DNA of 6,071 nucleotides from the NCBI GenBank assembly GCA_025456105.1, contig JALOLG010000107.1, forward strand, positions 1 through 6,071, in the 5' to 3' direction. Position 1 is the first letter of the stretch. Each line of letters starts with the position of its first letter. This DNA is from Ilumatobacteraceae bacterium (GTDB lineage Bacteria; Actinomycetota; Acidimicrobiia; Acidimicrobiales; Ilumatobacteraceae). Shown here piece after piece: positions 1-5,803 of the stretch. The notes beneath the pieces were generated by a model, which was not told the origin of the DNA, did no database searches, and worked only from the letters and a program-made list of their open reading frames with translations. The translations under genes were made by a program, and so were the position numbers.

Positions 1-1
1 C

Positions 2-157
2 GAGGCCGAGATCACGCTCACCCGGCGTGATGCGATGGGGTTCCGGCTCCTGGTCGGTCGTCAGGCGCTGCGTCAGGCGTTCGTCGTCGACTCGGCGCAG
101 TCGTACCTGGGCGGTCGGCCGCCGAAGGAGATCCGGCGCCGAAACCGTGCGCGCTGA
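2..157 (+). CDS. ATP-dependent zinc protease-like protein (PF05618 type), C-terminal fragment
   Basis: Only the last 51 residues are present; the gene enters from the left edge in the frame starting at base 2 and ends at TGA 155-157. The visible peptide has a beta-strand-like start (EITLTRRDAM), then GFRLLVGRQALRQAFVVD and a terminal SYLGGRPP. This matches the end of the family called putative ATP-dependent zinc protease or RimK-associated retropepsin-like domain, where a conserved 'R..M.f..LlGR.al...f.VD...SyL.G' block closes the domain. Members are small (about 140-170 residues) and often sit near RimK ATP-grasp ligases, but no neighbour here shows that. The catalytic part lies outside the window, so activity cannot be judged. 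The stop is only 1 bp from the stop of the convergent phosphodiesterase. The family call rests on a short but characteristic tail. Confidence 0.68.
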   Translation, partial: EAEITLTRRDAMGFRLLVGRQALRQAFVVDSAQSYLGGRPPKEIRRRNRAR

Positions 158-158
158 C

Positions 159-908
159 TCAGCTGTGCCAGGCCCCGCGGCGCTCGAGCACCTCGCGCAG
201 CACCGCTGGTCGATCGGTCATGATGCCGTCGACCCCGAGATCGAGCAGCCGGTCCATCTCGGCCGCGTCGTCGATGGTCCACACGTGCACCTGGACGCCG
301 CGGGCGTGCGCGGCCCGCAGGAACCGCCGCTCGACGATGGTGACGCGGCCCTGGCGCACGGGCACCTGCGCGGCGAGACCGCCGCCCGGCGCACGTCCCC
401 AGGCTCGCAGCGCCGCGACCTGCCCGGGCCCGTACGACGTGCACAGCGCGGGGCCCAGCTCGGCCCGCAGCCGCCGCAGCCGACGGTCGCTGAAGCCGCC
501 CACGCAGACGCGGTCGATGCAGCCGGTCCGCCGGATCGCCGCCACCAGGGCATCGACCGCGCTGTCGGCCTTGCAGTCGATGTTGATCCGAGCGTCGGGG
601 AACGCGGACAGGAGGTCCTCGAGCAGCGGGATCGGCTCGCGGTCGTGGACCCGCGCGGCCGCCACCTCCGACCACGGCAGCTCGTCGATGCGGCCCGGGC
701 GCCCGCAGGTGCGGGAGAGGTCCGGGTCGTGGAAGGCCACGAGCACGCCGTCGGCGGTGGCGTGGACGTCGGTCTCCAGGTACACGTACCCCATCGCGAC
801 GGCCCGCGCGAACGCCGGCAGCGTGTTCTCGGGCTCCTCGCCGGCGCCGCCCCGATGGGCGAACGGGATCGGCCCGTCCCAGTCGAGGAACGGATGGGTG
901 GCCGGCAT
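159..908 (-). CDS. Glycerophosphodiester phosphodiesterase (GDPD family)
   Basis: The 249-residue protein starts at ATG 908 and ends at TGA 161-159. GDPD enzymes are metal-dependent TIM-barrel hydrolases that split glycerophosphodiesters into glycerol 3-phosphate and an alcohol. The family signature is intact: FAHRGG with His18-Arg19, EN at 27-28, LETDVH with Glu45 and Asp47, a T.DG..V..HD block with His60, the metal-site-like NIDCK (Asp111, Lys113), and near the C-terminus VHVWTID (Trp210) and GVDGIMTDRP (Asp227). Length matches the short cytoplasmic UgpQ type; there is no signal peptide, so it probably acts in the cytoplasm. The frame stays open upstream to 1844, but the family alignment begins about 15 residues after this Met, so that extension is spurious. 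The start lies 21 bp from the divergent aldehyde dehydrogenase ATG and has no Shine-Dalgarno. Substrate head group cannot be told from sequence. Confidence 0.93.
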   Translation of the reverse strand: MPATHPFLDWDGPIPFAHRGGAGEEPENTLPAFARAVAMGYVYLETDVHATADGVLVAFHDPDLSRTCGRPGRIDELPWSEVAAARVHDREPIPLLEDLLSAFPDARINIDCKADSAVDALVAAIRRTGCIDRVCVGGFSDRRLRRLRAELGPALCTSYGPGQVAALRAWGRAPGGGLAAQVPVRQGRVTIVERRFLRAAHARGVQVHVWTIDDAAEMDRLLDLGVDGIMTDRPAVLREVLERRGAWHS

Positions 909-914
909 GGCGCC

Positions 915-920
915 AGTATC
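915..920 (-). promoter_or_regulatory. Candidate -10 element of the phosphodiesterase gene (leaderless)
   Basis: On the minus strand the hexamer GATACT differs from TATACT only in its first base. Its last T lies at -7 relative to the A of ATG 908, the spacing expected when transcription starts on the start codon itself. No purine-rich ribosome site is seen. I see no convincing -35 hexamer. It overlaps the opposite-strand -10 at 917-922 by four bases. Prediction only; weaker than the other candidates because the first T of TANNNT is missing. Confidence 0.4.
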
Positions 921-922
921 GT
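917..922 (+). promoter_or_regulatory. Candidate -10 element of the aldehyde dehydrogenase gene (leaderless)
   Basis: TATCGT fits the actinobacterial -10 consensus TANNNT and ends 7 nt before ATG 930, so the transcript would begin on or within a base of the start codon. There is no Shine-Dalgarno in the 21 bp between the divergent genes. A -35 match around 894-899 is poor, which is common for actinobacterial housekeeping promoters. Prediction from spacing and consensus only. Confidence 0.5.
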
Positions 923-929
923 CCGCGCC

Positions 930-2354
930 ATGTCGGATGCACGTCCCCTGCCGATCGCCGGTGAGCGCTTCGTGGGCGAGGAGGTGATCGAGGTCCGGTC
1001 GCCGTACGACGGGTCGCTGATCGGCACGGTGCCGCGGTGCGGTGCCGCCGAGGTCGACCGCGCGGTGGCGTCGGCGAAGCGGGCACTCGAGTCGCCGCTC
1101 CCGCTCTGGCGCCGGGCGCAGATCCTCGACGCGGCCGCGCGGCTGCTCGGGGAGCGGCGCGAGCAGTTCGCCCGCATCATCGCCGAGGAGGCCGCCAAGC
1201 CCATCAAGACCGCCCGAGTGGAGGCCGAGCGCGCGGTCGGCACCTTCCAGTTCGCGGCGGCCGAGGCCCGCACGCTGGCCGGCGAGGTGATCCCGCTCGA
1301 CGCGATCGCGTCGGGCGAGGGGAAGGTCGGCTTCACCCTCCGGGTGCCTCGCGGCGTGGTGGGTGCGATCGCGCCCTTCAACTTCCCGCTCAACCTGGTG
1401 GTGCACAAGGTGGCGCCCGCCATCGCCGCCGGGTGCCCGGTGGTGCTGAAGCCGGCCAGCCAGACGCCGTTCAGCTCGATCGCGCTGGCCGAGCTGCTGC
1501 TCGACGAGTGCGGGCTGCCCGCCGAGCACCTGCACGTGGTCACCGGCGGCGGTGCCACCGTGGGCAACGCCCTGGTCGACCATCCCGACGTCGCGCTCAT
1601 CACGTTCACGGGCTCGCCCGAGGTGGGGTGGGGCATCCGTGCCCGCGCTCCCCGCAAGCACGTCGGCCTCGAGCTCGGCAACAACGCACCGGTCATCATC
1701 GAGCCCGACGGCGACTGGCGGACGGCGGCGGCCAAGATCAAGGTCGCCGGGTTCAGCCACGCCGGTCAGAGCTGCATCTCCACCCAGCGGATCTTCGTGC
1801 ACACCTCGATCGCCGAGGAGTTCACGGCGGCGCTGGCCACCCACGTCGGCGAGCTCGTGGTGGGCGACCCGCTCGACGAGGCCACCGACGTCTCGTCGCT
1901 CATCAGCGGCAGCGAGCGCGACCGCGTGGCGGCGTGGGTCGACGAAGCCGTCGCCGGCGGCGCGACCCTCGTCGCCGGCGGCTCGGTGGACGACGACGGG
2001 GTGCTGCGCCCGACGGTGCTGTCGGGCGTCGATCCTGCGATGAAGGTGTGCGCGAAGGAGGTGTTCGGCCCCGTCGTGGCGATCGCCACCTACGACGACG
2101 TCGACGACGCGATCCGGCTCGCGAACGACAGCGAGTACGGCCTGCAGGCGGCGATCTTCACGAGCGACGTGGCGACGGCCATGAAGGCCTTCCAGCGACT
2201 CGACTACGGCGGCGTGCTCGTGAACGAGGTGCCCACGTGGCGGGCCGACCAGCAGCCCTACGGCGGCGTGCGCGACAGCGGGAACACCCGCGAGGGCCCG
2301 GCGTTCTCGGTGCAGGAGATGACCGAGATCCGCCTCGTCGTGCTCAGCCCCTGA
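930..2354 (+). CDS. NAD(P)-dependent aldehyde dehydrogenase family protein
   Basis: The 474-residue protein, ATG 930 to TGA 2352-2354, has the normal length of the soluble ALDH superfamily, which oxidises aldehydes to acids with NAD(P)+. Visible landmarks in order: N-terminal SPYDGSLIG (24-32); PFNFP with the oxyanion-hole Asn151; VLKPAS with coenzyme-binding Lys174; FTGSPEVG after the Rossmann strand; LELGNNAP with general-base Glu248; GQSCIS with nucleophile Cys282; KEVFGPV with Glu377; and PYGGVRDSGNTREGP at the C-terminal end. All catalytic residues are kept. The usual ELGG is ELGN here. By overall look it is nearest the lactaldehyde/phosphonoacetaldehyde/non-phosphorylating GAPDH side of the superfamily, but the substrate is not readable. 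Start choice: the frame is open back to 27, yet homology begins at LPIAGERFVG just after this Met, and a -10 box lies immediately upstream. It is divergent from the phosphodiesterase and convergent with the acyl-CoA synthetase. Confidence 0.95.
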   Translation: MSDARPLPIAGERFVGEEVIEVRSPYDGSLIGTVPRCGAAEVDRAVASAKRALESPLPLWRRAQILDAAARLLGERREQFARIIAEEAAKPIKTARVEAERAVGTFQFAAAEARTLAGEVIPLDAIASGEGKVGFTLRVPRGVVGAIAPFNFPLNLVVHKVAPAIAAGCPVVLKPASQTPFSSIALAELLLDECGLPAEHLHVVTGGGATVGNALVDHPDVALITFTGSPEVGWGIRARAPRKHVGLELGNNAPVIIEPDGDWRTAAAKIKVAGFSHAGQSCISTQRIFVHTSIAEEFTAALATHVGELVVGDPLDEATDVSSLISGSERDRVAAWVDEAVAGGATLVAGGSVDDDGVLRPTVLSGVDPAMKVCAKEVFGPVVAIATYDDVDDAIRLANDSEYGLQAAIFTSDVATAMKAFQRLDYGGVLVNEVPTWRADQQPYGGVRDSGNTREGPAFSVQEMTEIRLVVLSP

Positions 2355-2356
2355 CG

Positions 2357-2437
2357 ACCCGAGTGCTGTCGTCGCTCCGAGTGCTGCCGTCCGGGACGGC
2401 GCGCCGCCCGCACTCGGGGGGACGCCAGCACTCGGGT
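2357..2437. repeat. Nested inverted-repeat element between convergent genes; possible bidirectional terminator or REP-like unit
   Basis: The 93-bp gap between the two convergent stop codons is almost filled by nested palindromes. Outer arms 2357-2373 and 2421-2437 pair at 16 of 17 positions, with 12 perfect pairs at the outer side (ACCCGAGTGCTG against its complement). Inner arms 2377-2384 and 2410-2417 are CCGAGTGC and its perfect complement. The centre holds GCCGT/ACGGC arms (2386-2390 and 2396-2400) and the palindrome GGCGCGCC (2398-2405). The octamer CCGAGTGC therefore occurs four times in 81 bp, twice direct and twice inverted. Position after both genes suggests a hairpin terminator working both ways, although no T-run follows either side. 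The direct-plus-inverted duplication also resembles a REP-type intergenic repeat; copy number in the genome is unknown. Confidence 0.7.
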
Positions 2438-2447
2438 GGTTGGCCGG

Positions 2448-3998
2448 TCAGATCGAGCGGCCGGCGGCCTTCCAGTACTCGTCCTTGAGCAGGCGCTTGT
2501 AGAGCTTGCCGGTGGGATGGCGGGGGAGCTCCTCGCGGAAGTCGACCGATCGGGGGCACTTCACGTCGGCCAGCTGCGACCGGCAGAAGCGGATGAGCTC
2601 GGCCTCGAGCGTCCGGGCGGCGTCGGCGTCGGCCGGCATCTGGCGCGGCTGCACCACCGCCTTGACCTCCTCGCCGAAGTCGTCGTTGGGCACGCCGAAC
2701 ACCGCGACGTCGACCACGTCGGGATGCGTGACGAGCACGTTCTCGGCCTCCTGCGGGTACACGTTCACACCGCCGGTGATGATCATGTAGGCCTTGCGGT
2801 CGGTGAGGAAGAGGTACCCGTCGGCGTCGAGGTAGCCGACGTCGCCGAGCGTGCTCCACCCCTTCGGGTGGCGCGAGCTGGCCGTCTTCGCGGGGTCGTT
2901 GTGGTACTCGAACTGGGCGCCGCCCTCGAAGTAGATCGTGCCGCTCTCGCCCTGGGGGAGGTCCTCGCCGTCGTCGCCGACGATGTGGATGGTGCACCCG
3001 ATCGGGCTGCCCACCGTGCCGGGGTGCGCGAGCCACTGCTCGCTGTTGCAGTACACGAAGCCGTTGCCCTCGGTGCCGGCGTAGTACTCGTGCACGACCG
3101 GGCCGAACCACTCGATGATCGCCTGCTTCACGGGCACCGGGCAGGGTGCTGCGGCGTGGATGATGGTGCGCACCGACGAGACGTCGTACTTGGCGCGCAC
3201 CTCCGGGTCGAGCTTGAGCAGGCGCACGAACATGGTCGGCACCACCTGCGACACGGTGACGTGGTGGCGCTCGATGAGCTGCAGGTACTGCTCGGCGTCG
3301 AAGTGCTCCATCACCACCACCGTGGCGCCGAGGCCTTGGGCCGCCATGCAGAAGCGCAGCGGCGCGGCGTGGTACAGCGGCGCGGGGGACAGGTACACCG
3401 ACGAGGAGTCCACACCGAACAGCAGCGTGAGCATCGGCAGCACGGCACCGCCGTTGGTCTCGAGCGGCGTCGGCACGAACGCTCGCGTGACGCCCTTGGG
3501 GAGACCGGTGGTGCCCGAGGAGTAGAGCATGTCCATCCCGGCCACGCGCTCGGCGAGGGGCTCGGCCGGCTGGGCCGCCACGGCTGCCTCGTACGACTCG
3601 TACCCCTCGATGGTGCCGTCGAGCATGAGGCGCAGCTCGACGTTCGGCGTGTCGGCCACGATCTCGGCCGCCTGCTCCGACTTGTAGGCCGACGTGATGA
3701 ACACCCGGGCGGCGCAGTCGTTGATGATGTACTGCAGCTCGTGGCTCGTGAGGCGCGACGACGCCGCGGTGTACACCAGGCCGGCGTAGTGGCAGCCCCA
3801 CACGATCTCGAGGTAGCGCGGGTGGTTCTCCATGCAGATCGCCACGTGGTCGCCCGGCTGCAGCCCGGCGGCCCGCAGGAGCCGGCTCAGCCGGTTCGCC
3901 GCCTCGTCGAGCTCACGGAAGCTCTGGGTGAAGCCGCTGGTCGCCATGATGACGGCCGGCTTGTCGGCGAGGGTGTCGAGGTGCGCGCCCGGGAACAT
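2448..3998 (-). CDS. FadD-type acyl-CoA synthetase (AMP-forming ligase)
   Basis: The 516-residue protein runs from ATG 3998 to TGA 2450-2448. ANL-superfamily ligases adenylate a carboxylic acid with ATP and then transfer the acyl group to coenzyme A. The motifs are in order: phosphate-binding YSSGTTGLPKGV (159-170); SPAPLYHAAP in the acyl-pocket region; YAGTEGNG with Thr309 and Glu310 (A5); LGDVGYLDADGYLFLTDRKAYMI split by Asp386 (ribose contact) and Arg401 (A7-A8 hinge); GGVNVYPQEAENVL (A8); and PTGKLYKRL with catalytic Lys498 (A10). Everything needed for activity is kept. The KLYKRLLKDEYW ending is typical of mycobacterial-type FadD proteins; I cannot assign chain length or a FadD number. 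The frame is open upstream to 4265, but that part overlaps the SirB1-like gene and family similarity starts just after Met1. No Shine-Dalgarno; a -10 box precedes the ATG. An acyl-CoA dehydrogenase lies 1.8 kb away, which fits fatty-acid or similar acid breakdown. Confidence 0.94.
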   Translation of the reverse strand: MFPGAHLDTLADKPAVIMATSGFTQSFRELDEAANRLSRLLRAAGLQPGDHVAICMENHPRYLEIVWGCHYAGLVYTAASSRLTSHELQYIINDCAARVFITSAYKSEQAAEIVADTPNVELRLMLDGTIEGYESYEAAVAAQPAEPLAERVAGMDMLYSSGTTGLPKGVTRAFVPTPLETNGGAVLPMLTLLFGVDSSSVYLSPAPLYHAAPLRFCMAAQGLGATVVVMEHFDAEQYLQLIERHHVTVSQVVPTMFVRLLKLDPEVRAKYDVSSVRTIIHAAAPCPVPVKQAIIEWFGPVVHEYYAGTEGNGFVYCNSEQWLAHPGTVGSPIGCTIHIVGDDGEDLPQGESGTIYFEGGAQFEYHNDPAKTASSRHPKGWSTLGDVGYLDADGYLFLTDRKAYMIITGGVNVYPQEAENVLVTHPDVVDVAVFGVPNDDFGEEVKAVVQPRQMPADADAARTLEAELIRFCRSQLADVKCPRSVDFREELPRHPTGKLYKRLLKDEYWKAAGRSI

Positions 3999-4006
3999 GT
4001 GGCGGC

Positions 4007-4012
4007 AAGGTA
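4007..4012 (-). promoter_or_regulatory. Candidate -10 element of the acyl-CoA synthetase gene
   Basis: On the minus strand TACCTT matches TANNNT and ends 8 nt before ATG 3998. A start site 6-7 nt downstream would give a leader of zero to two bases. No ribosome site is visible. It lies within the 34-bp divergent gap shared with the SirB1-like gene, close to but not overlapping that gene's own -10 box at 4021-4026. Confidence 0.45.
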
Positions 4013-4020
4013 GTGGACGG

Positions 4021-4026
4021 TACGTT
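4021..4026 (+). promoter_or_regulatory. Candidate -10 element of the SirB1-like gene (leaderless)
   Basis: TACGTT matches TANNNT with its final T at -7 from the A of ATG 4033, the ideal spacing for a transcript that begins on the start codon. A GTG directly before the ATG (4030-4032) is in frame and could be an alternative start, but the spacing favours the ATG. No Shine-Dalgarno and no clear -35 were found. Confidence 0.5.
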
Positions 4027-4032
4027 CGCGTG

Positions 4033-4713
4033 ATGAGTCCGCACGAGGCTGCGCTCGCCCGGTTCGCCGCTGCGGTCGCAGGTGATCCGTGGGCGGTCGC
4101 GCTCGACGAGGCGGCGCTCGCGCTGTCGGCCGTGCTGCAGCCCGGTCTCGACGTGCTGCACTGGCAGGTGGAGCTCGACGAGCTCGCTGCGAGCTGCGCG
4201 GCGCCCACGCGCGAGGGCGTGGTCCGACACCTCGTCGCGGCGGGGTTCGCCGGCGACACGACCACCTACGGCGACTGGCGCAACTCGTGCCTCGACCAGG
4301 TGATCCACCGCCGGCGGGGCATCCCCATCACCCTCGCCGTGGTGGCGATCGAGGTCGCCCGCCGGGTCGGCGTCGGCCTGGCCGGCATCGGCATGCCCGC
4401 GCACTTCCTGGTGGGCGACCCCCACGACCCGGACTGGTTCGTCGACGCGTTCGGCGGCTTCGACGTGCTCGACCGCACGGGTGCGCGCCAGCTCCACGCC
4501 CGCGTCACCGCTGGTGGCGCGTGGTCCGAGGCCCACCTCGCTCCCGTGCCGCCGCGTGCGATCGTCGCACGGATGCTGAACAACCTCCTCGCCGGGTGCG
4601 ATCCGCGTCGAGACGGTCTCCGGCTCGCGCAGGTGGCCGCGATGCGCGAGGTGCTCCCCGAGTTCGCGGCCGAGGTCCGAGAGGCGTCACGTCGCCGCGC
4701 CGTGCTCAACTGA
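4033..4713 (+). CDS. SirB1-like transglutaminase-fold protein (PF13369 type)
   Basis: The 226-residue protein runs from ATG 4033 to TGA 4711-4713. It matches the SirB1/transglutaminase-core-2 family through the block NSCLDQVIHRRRGIPITL (84-101), then a helix VAIEVARRVGVGLAGIGMPAHFLVG with His124, and WFVDAFGGFDVLD with Asp138. The C-terminal part PPRAIVARMLNNLLAG fits the family's 'iL.RmLnNL' helix that leads into TPR-like helices, which are short here (family proteins are often about 270 residues). His and Asp of a transglutaminase-type triad are placed as expected, while the position before the core helix carries Thr100-Leu101 where active transglutaminases have Cys; Cys86 is nearby but in a position usually aromatic. 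Whether it is an enzyme is therefore open, and the family's role is not established. It appears cytoplasmic. It is the first gene of a tight pair with the flavin-reductase-like gene, 5 bp downstream. Confidence 0.87.
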   Translation: MSPHEAALARFAAAVAGDPWAVALDEAALALSAVLQPGLDVLHWQVELDELAASCAAPTREGVVRHLVAAGFAGDTTTYGDWRNSCLDQVIHRRRGIPITLAVVAIEVARRVGVGLAGIGMPAHFLVGDPHDPDWFVDAFGGFDVLDRTGARQLHARVTAGGAWSEAHLAPVPPRAIVARMLNNLLAGCDPRRDGLRLAQVAAMREVLPEFAAEVREASRRRAVLN

Positions 4714-4718
4714 TCGCT

Positions 4719-5309
4719 GTGATCGACCGCGAGATCAAGCGCTCCCTCGGCCAGATGATGAAGGGCGTCGAGGTGGTCGGGGCCCGCCACGGCGGGGTGG
4801 CCCGGGCCTACACGAGCCACTGGGTGTCGCAGGTGGCCTTCGAGGAGCCGATCGTGATGGCCAGCGTCTCCCCGAAGCACGACACGTACCCGCTCATGGT
4901 GGCGGCAGGCGAGTTCGCGGTGTCGATCCTCGCCGGCGACCAGATCGCCGAGGGCCAGTACTTCTCGTATCCCGGCCGCAAGTTCCACCACATCGCGACG
5001 GAGTACCTGACGGAGTGGCCCGACGATCCGGAGGGCCCGCCGGTGGTGCCCGGCGCGATCGCCTGGCTCCGGTGCCGGATCGTCGAGCAGCACCCGATGG
5101 CCGACCACCAGCTGCTGTTCGCCCGCGTCGAGCAGGTGGTGCCCGGACGCCTGAAGGAGCCGCCGCTGCTGTACTCGAGCCGGCTCGGCTGGCGGGTCAC
5201 CGGCGACCGGGCGCGCGAGCCGGGCGTGAGCATCCGCGACCAGCTCCTCGACCGGGTCGTCGCCGCCGGCCTCGACCCGGGCGCTCCCGAGGCCGAGTCC
5301 GACGAGTAG
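4719..5309 (+). CDS. Flavin-reductase-like FMN-binding split-barrel protein
   Basis: The 196-residue protein starts at GTG 4719 and ends at TAG 5307-5309. The pattern LGQMMKGVEVVGARHGGVARAYTSHWVSQVAFEEPIVMASVSPKHDTYPLMVAAGEFAVSIL (split: 10-36, 37-71) follows the flavin reductase-like domain (PF01613): a first helix ending in G.xVVxA, a strand with G.AraYT that takes part in FMN binding, a 'S.EPP.V..sv' turn, and a 'h.lI..aGeFaVsiL' helix. Members are flavin reductases feeding oxygenases, or flavin-binding oxidoreductases; the partner is not identifiable. The frame is open upstream to 4089 across the SirB1-like gene, but homology starts at DREIKRSLG; GTG 4719 is the only fitting start upstream of Met13. 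No Shine-Dalgarno is seen, so translation probably follows re-initiation after the TGA 5 bp upstream. The C-terminal 25 residues are acidic and Pro/Ala-rich. Its stop is 6 bp from the convergent lipoprotein stop. Confidence 0.85.
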   Translation: MIDREIKRSLGQMMKGVEVVGARHGGVARAYTSHWVSQVAFEEPIVMASVSPKHDTYPLMVAAGEFAVSILAGDQIAEGQYFSYPGRKFHHIATEYLTEWPDDPEGPPVVPGAIAWLRCRIVEQHPMADHQLLFARVEQVVPGRLKEPPLLYSSRLGWRVTGDRAREPGVSIRDQLLDRVVAAGLDPGAPEAESDE

Positions 5310-5315
5310 CCACGA

Positions 5316-5732
5316 TCACTCCCGGACCACCGACTCCACCGGCGCCGGGAGGGGGCTCTGCGCAGTCACCCGGCACTCGCGATCCACGTAGGCGGCCACC
5401 CGGAACGCCGACTCGTCCGCCACGGTCGGGTCGGGCGCCTCGCCCTCGCCCAGCGCGGCATCCACCCGTGCGATCAGCACCTCGAACTCCGCGAGGATCT
5501 CAGGAGGCACCTCCGGCAGGAGGGCCCGATAGGCACGAGCGAGGTCGTCGGCGGAGCCGGCCTCCTGCTCCAAGCGCAGCATCTCGGTGCAGAACGGCGT
5601 GGTCGATCGCGGGACGGTCGTGGTCGCGGGGTCGCCGGGCGCCGCACTCGGCGCCGGGCTCGCGTCACCTCCGTCGCAGCCGGCGAGCGCCGCCACCCAC
5701 ACGATCGCGACGGCGATGACGGTCGGACGCAC
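5316..5732 (-). CDS. Small putative lipoprotein, function unknown
   Basis: Read from GTG 5732 to TGA 5318-5316 the product is 138 residues. It opens with MRPT, a hydrophobic stretch VIAVAIVWVAALA, and a textbook lipobox LAGC (16-19), so Cys19 should be lipidated and the mature protein anchored outside the membrane. A Pro/Ala/Thr-rich linker (20-46) follows, then a helical domain (47-122) bracketed by Cys48 (PFCTEM) and Cys120 (RECRV), which could form a disulfide. The domain contains LARAYRALLPEVPPEILAEF and a late AAYVDREC helix; this layout recalls small uncharacterised secreted proteins of Acidimicrobiia, by memory of style only. In-frame GTG 5750 (six residues earlier) or GTG 5774 are possible starts; 5732 gives the most typical signal peptide. 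None has a clear ribosome site or -10 box. Upstream extension to 5825 would overlap the divergent dehydrogenase. Confidence 0.75.
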   Translation of the reverse strand: MRPTVIAVAIVWVAALAGCDGGDASPAPSAAPGDPATTTVPRSTTPFCTEMLRLEQEAGSADDLARAYRALLPEVPPEILAEFEVLIARVDAALGEGEAPDPTVADESAFRVAAYVDRECRVTAQSPLPAPVESVVRE

Positions 5733-5791
5733 GGAGGTGGAGTGTGACACGAACAGCCGGCCCGGTTTCGCCACGGCACCAACCCGCTCGG

Positions 5792-5797
5792 TACCGT
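5792..5797 (+). promoter_or_regulatory. Candidate -10 element of the acyl-CoA dehydrogenase gene (leaderless)
   Basis: TACCGT matches TANNNT with its last T at -7 from the A of ATG 5804, so the transcript would start on the start codon. No Shine-Dalgarno is present in the preceding 20 bp. A -35 element is not convincing. The box overlaps a GGTACC palindrome at 5790-5795. Confidence 0.5.
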
Positions 5798-5803
5798 TCG
5801 GGC

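Noticed and set aside
27..929. Long open frame upstream of the aldehyde dehydrogenase ATG, giving a 775-residue fusion
   Set aside because: This part lies antisense to the intact phosphodiesterase, is Arg/Ala/Gly/Pro-rich without any recognisable motif, and the aldehyde dehydrogenase homology begins just after Met at 930.
909..1844. Minus-strand extension of the phosphodiesterase frame to 561 residues
   Set aside because: The extension is antisense to the aldehyde dehydrogenase catalytic region and has low-complexity GC-driven composition; the family's HRG motif lies at the normal distance from Met at 908.
1037..2488. 483-residue plus-strand open frame overlapping the aldehyde dehydrogenase
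   Set aside because: It is a frame-shifted copy dominated by Arg and Gly/Ala; no motif is visible and the true frame is unambiguous.
2436..4013. 525-residue plus-strand open frame opposite the acyl-CoA synthetase
   Set aside because: It is His/Val/Gly/Arg-rich with no domain, a typical shadow of a high-GC gene on the other strand, where all ANL ligase motifs are intact.
4033..4713. Reading the SirB1-like gene as a toxin or defence component
   Set aside because: Sequence matches the widespread SirB1 family and no defence, phage or mobile gene is present in the window.
5640..5655. CACTCGG-containing palindrome inside the lipoprotein gene as a further copy of the intergenic repeat
   Set aside because: Only seven bases match and there is no partner arm; expected by chance in GC-rich DNA.
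5015..5719. 234-residue plus-strand frame across the flavin-reductase end and the lipoprotein
   Set aside because: Arg/Pro-rich translation of a wrong frame, crossing two well-supported genes.
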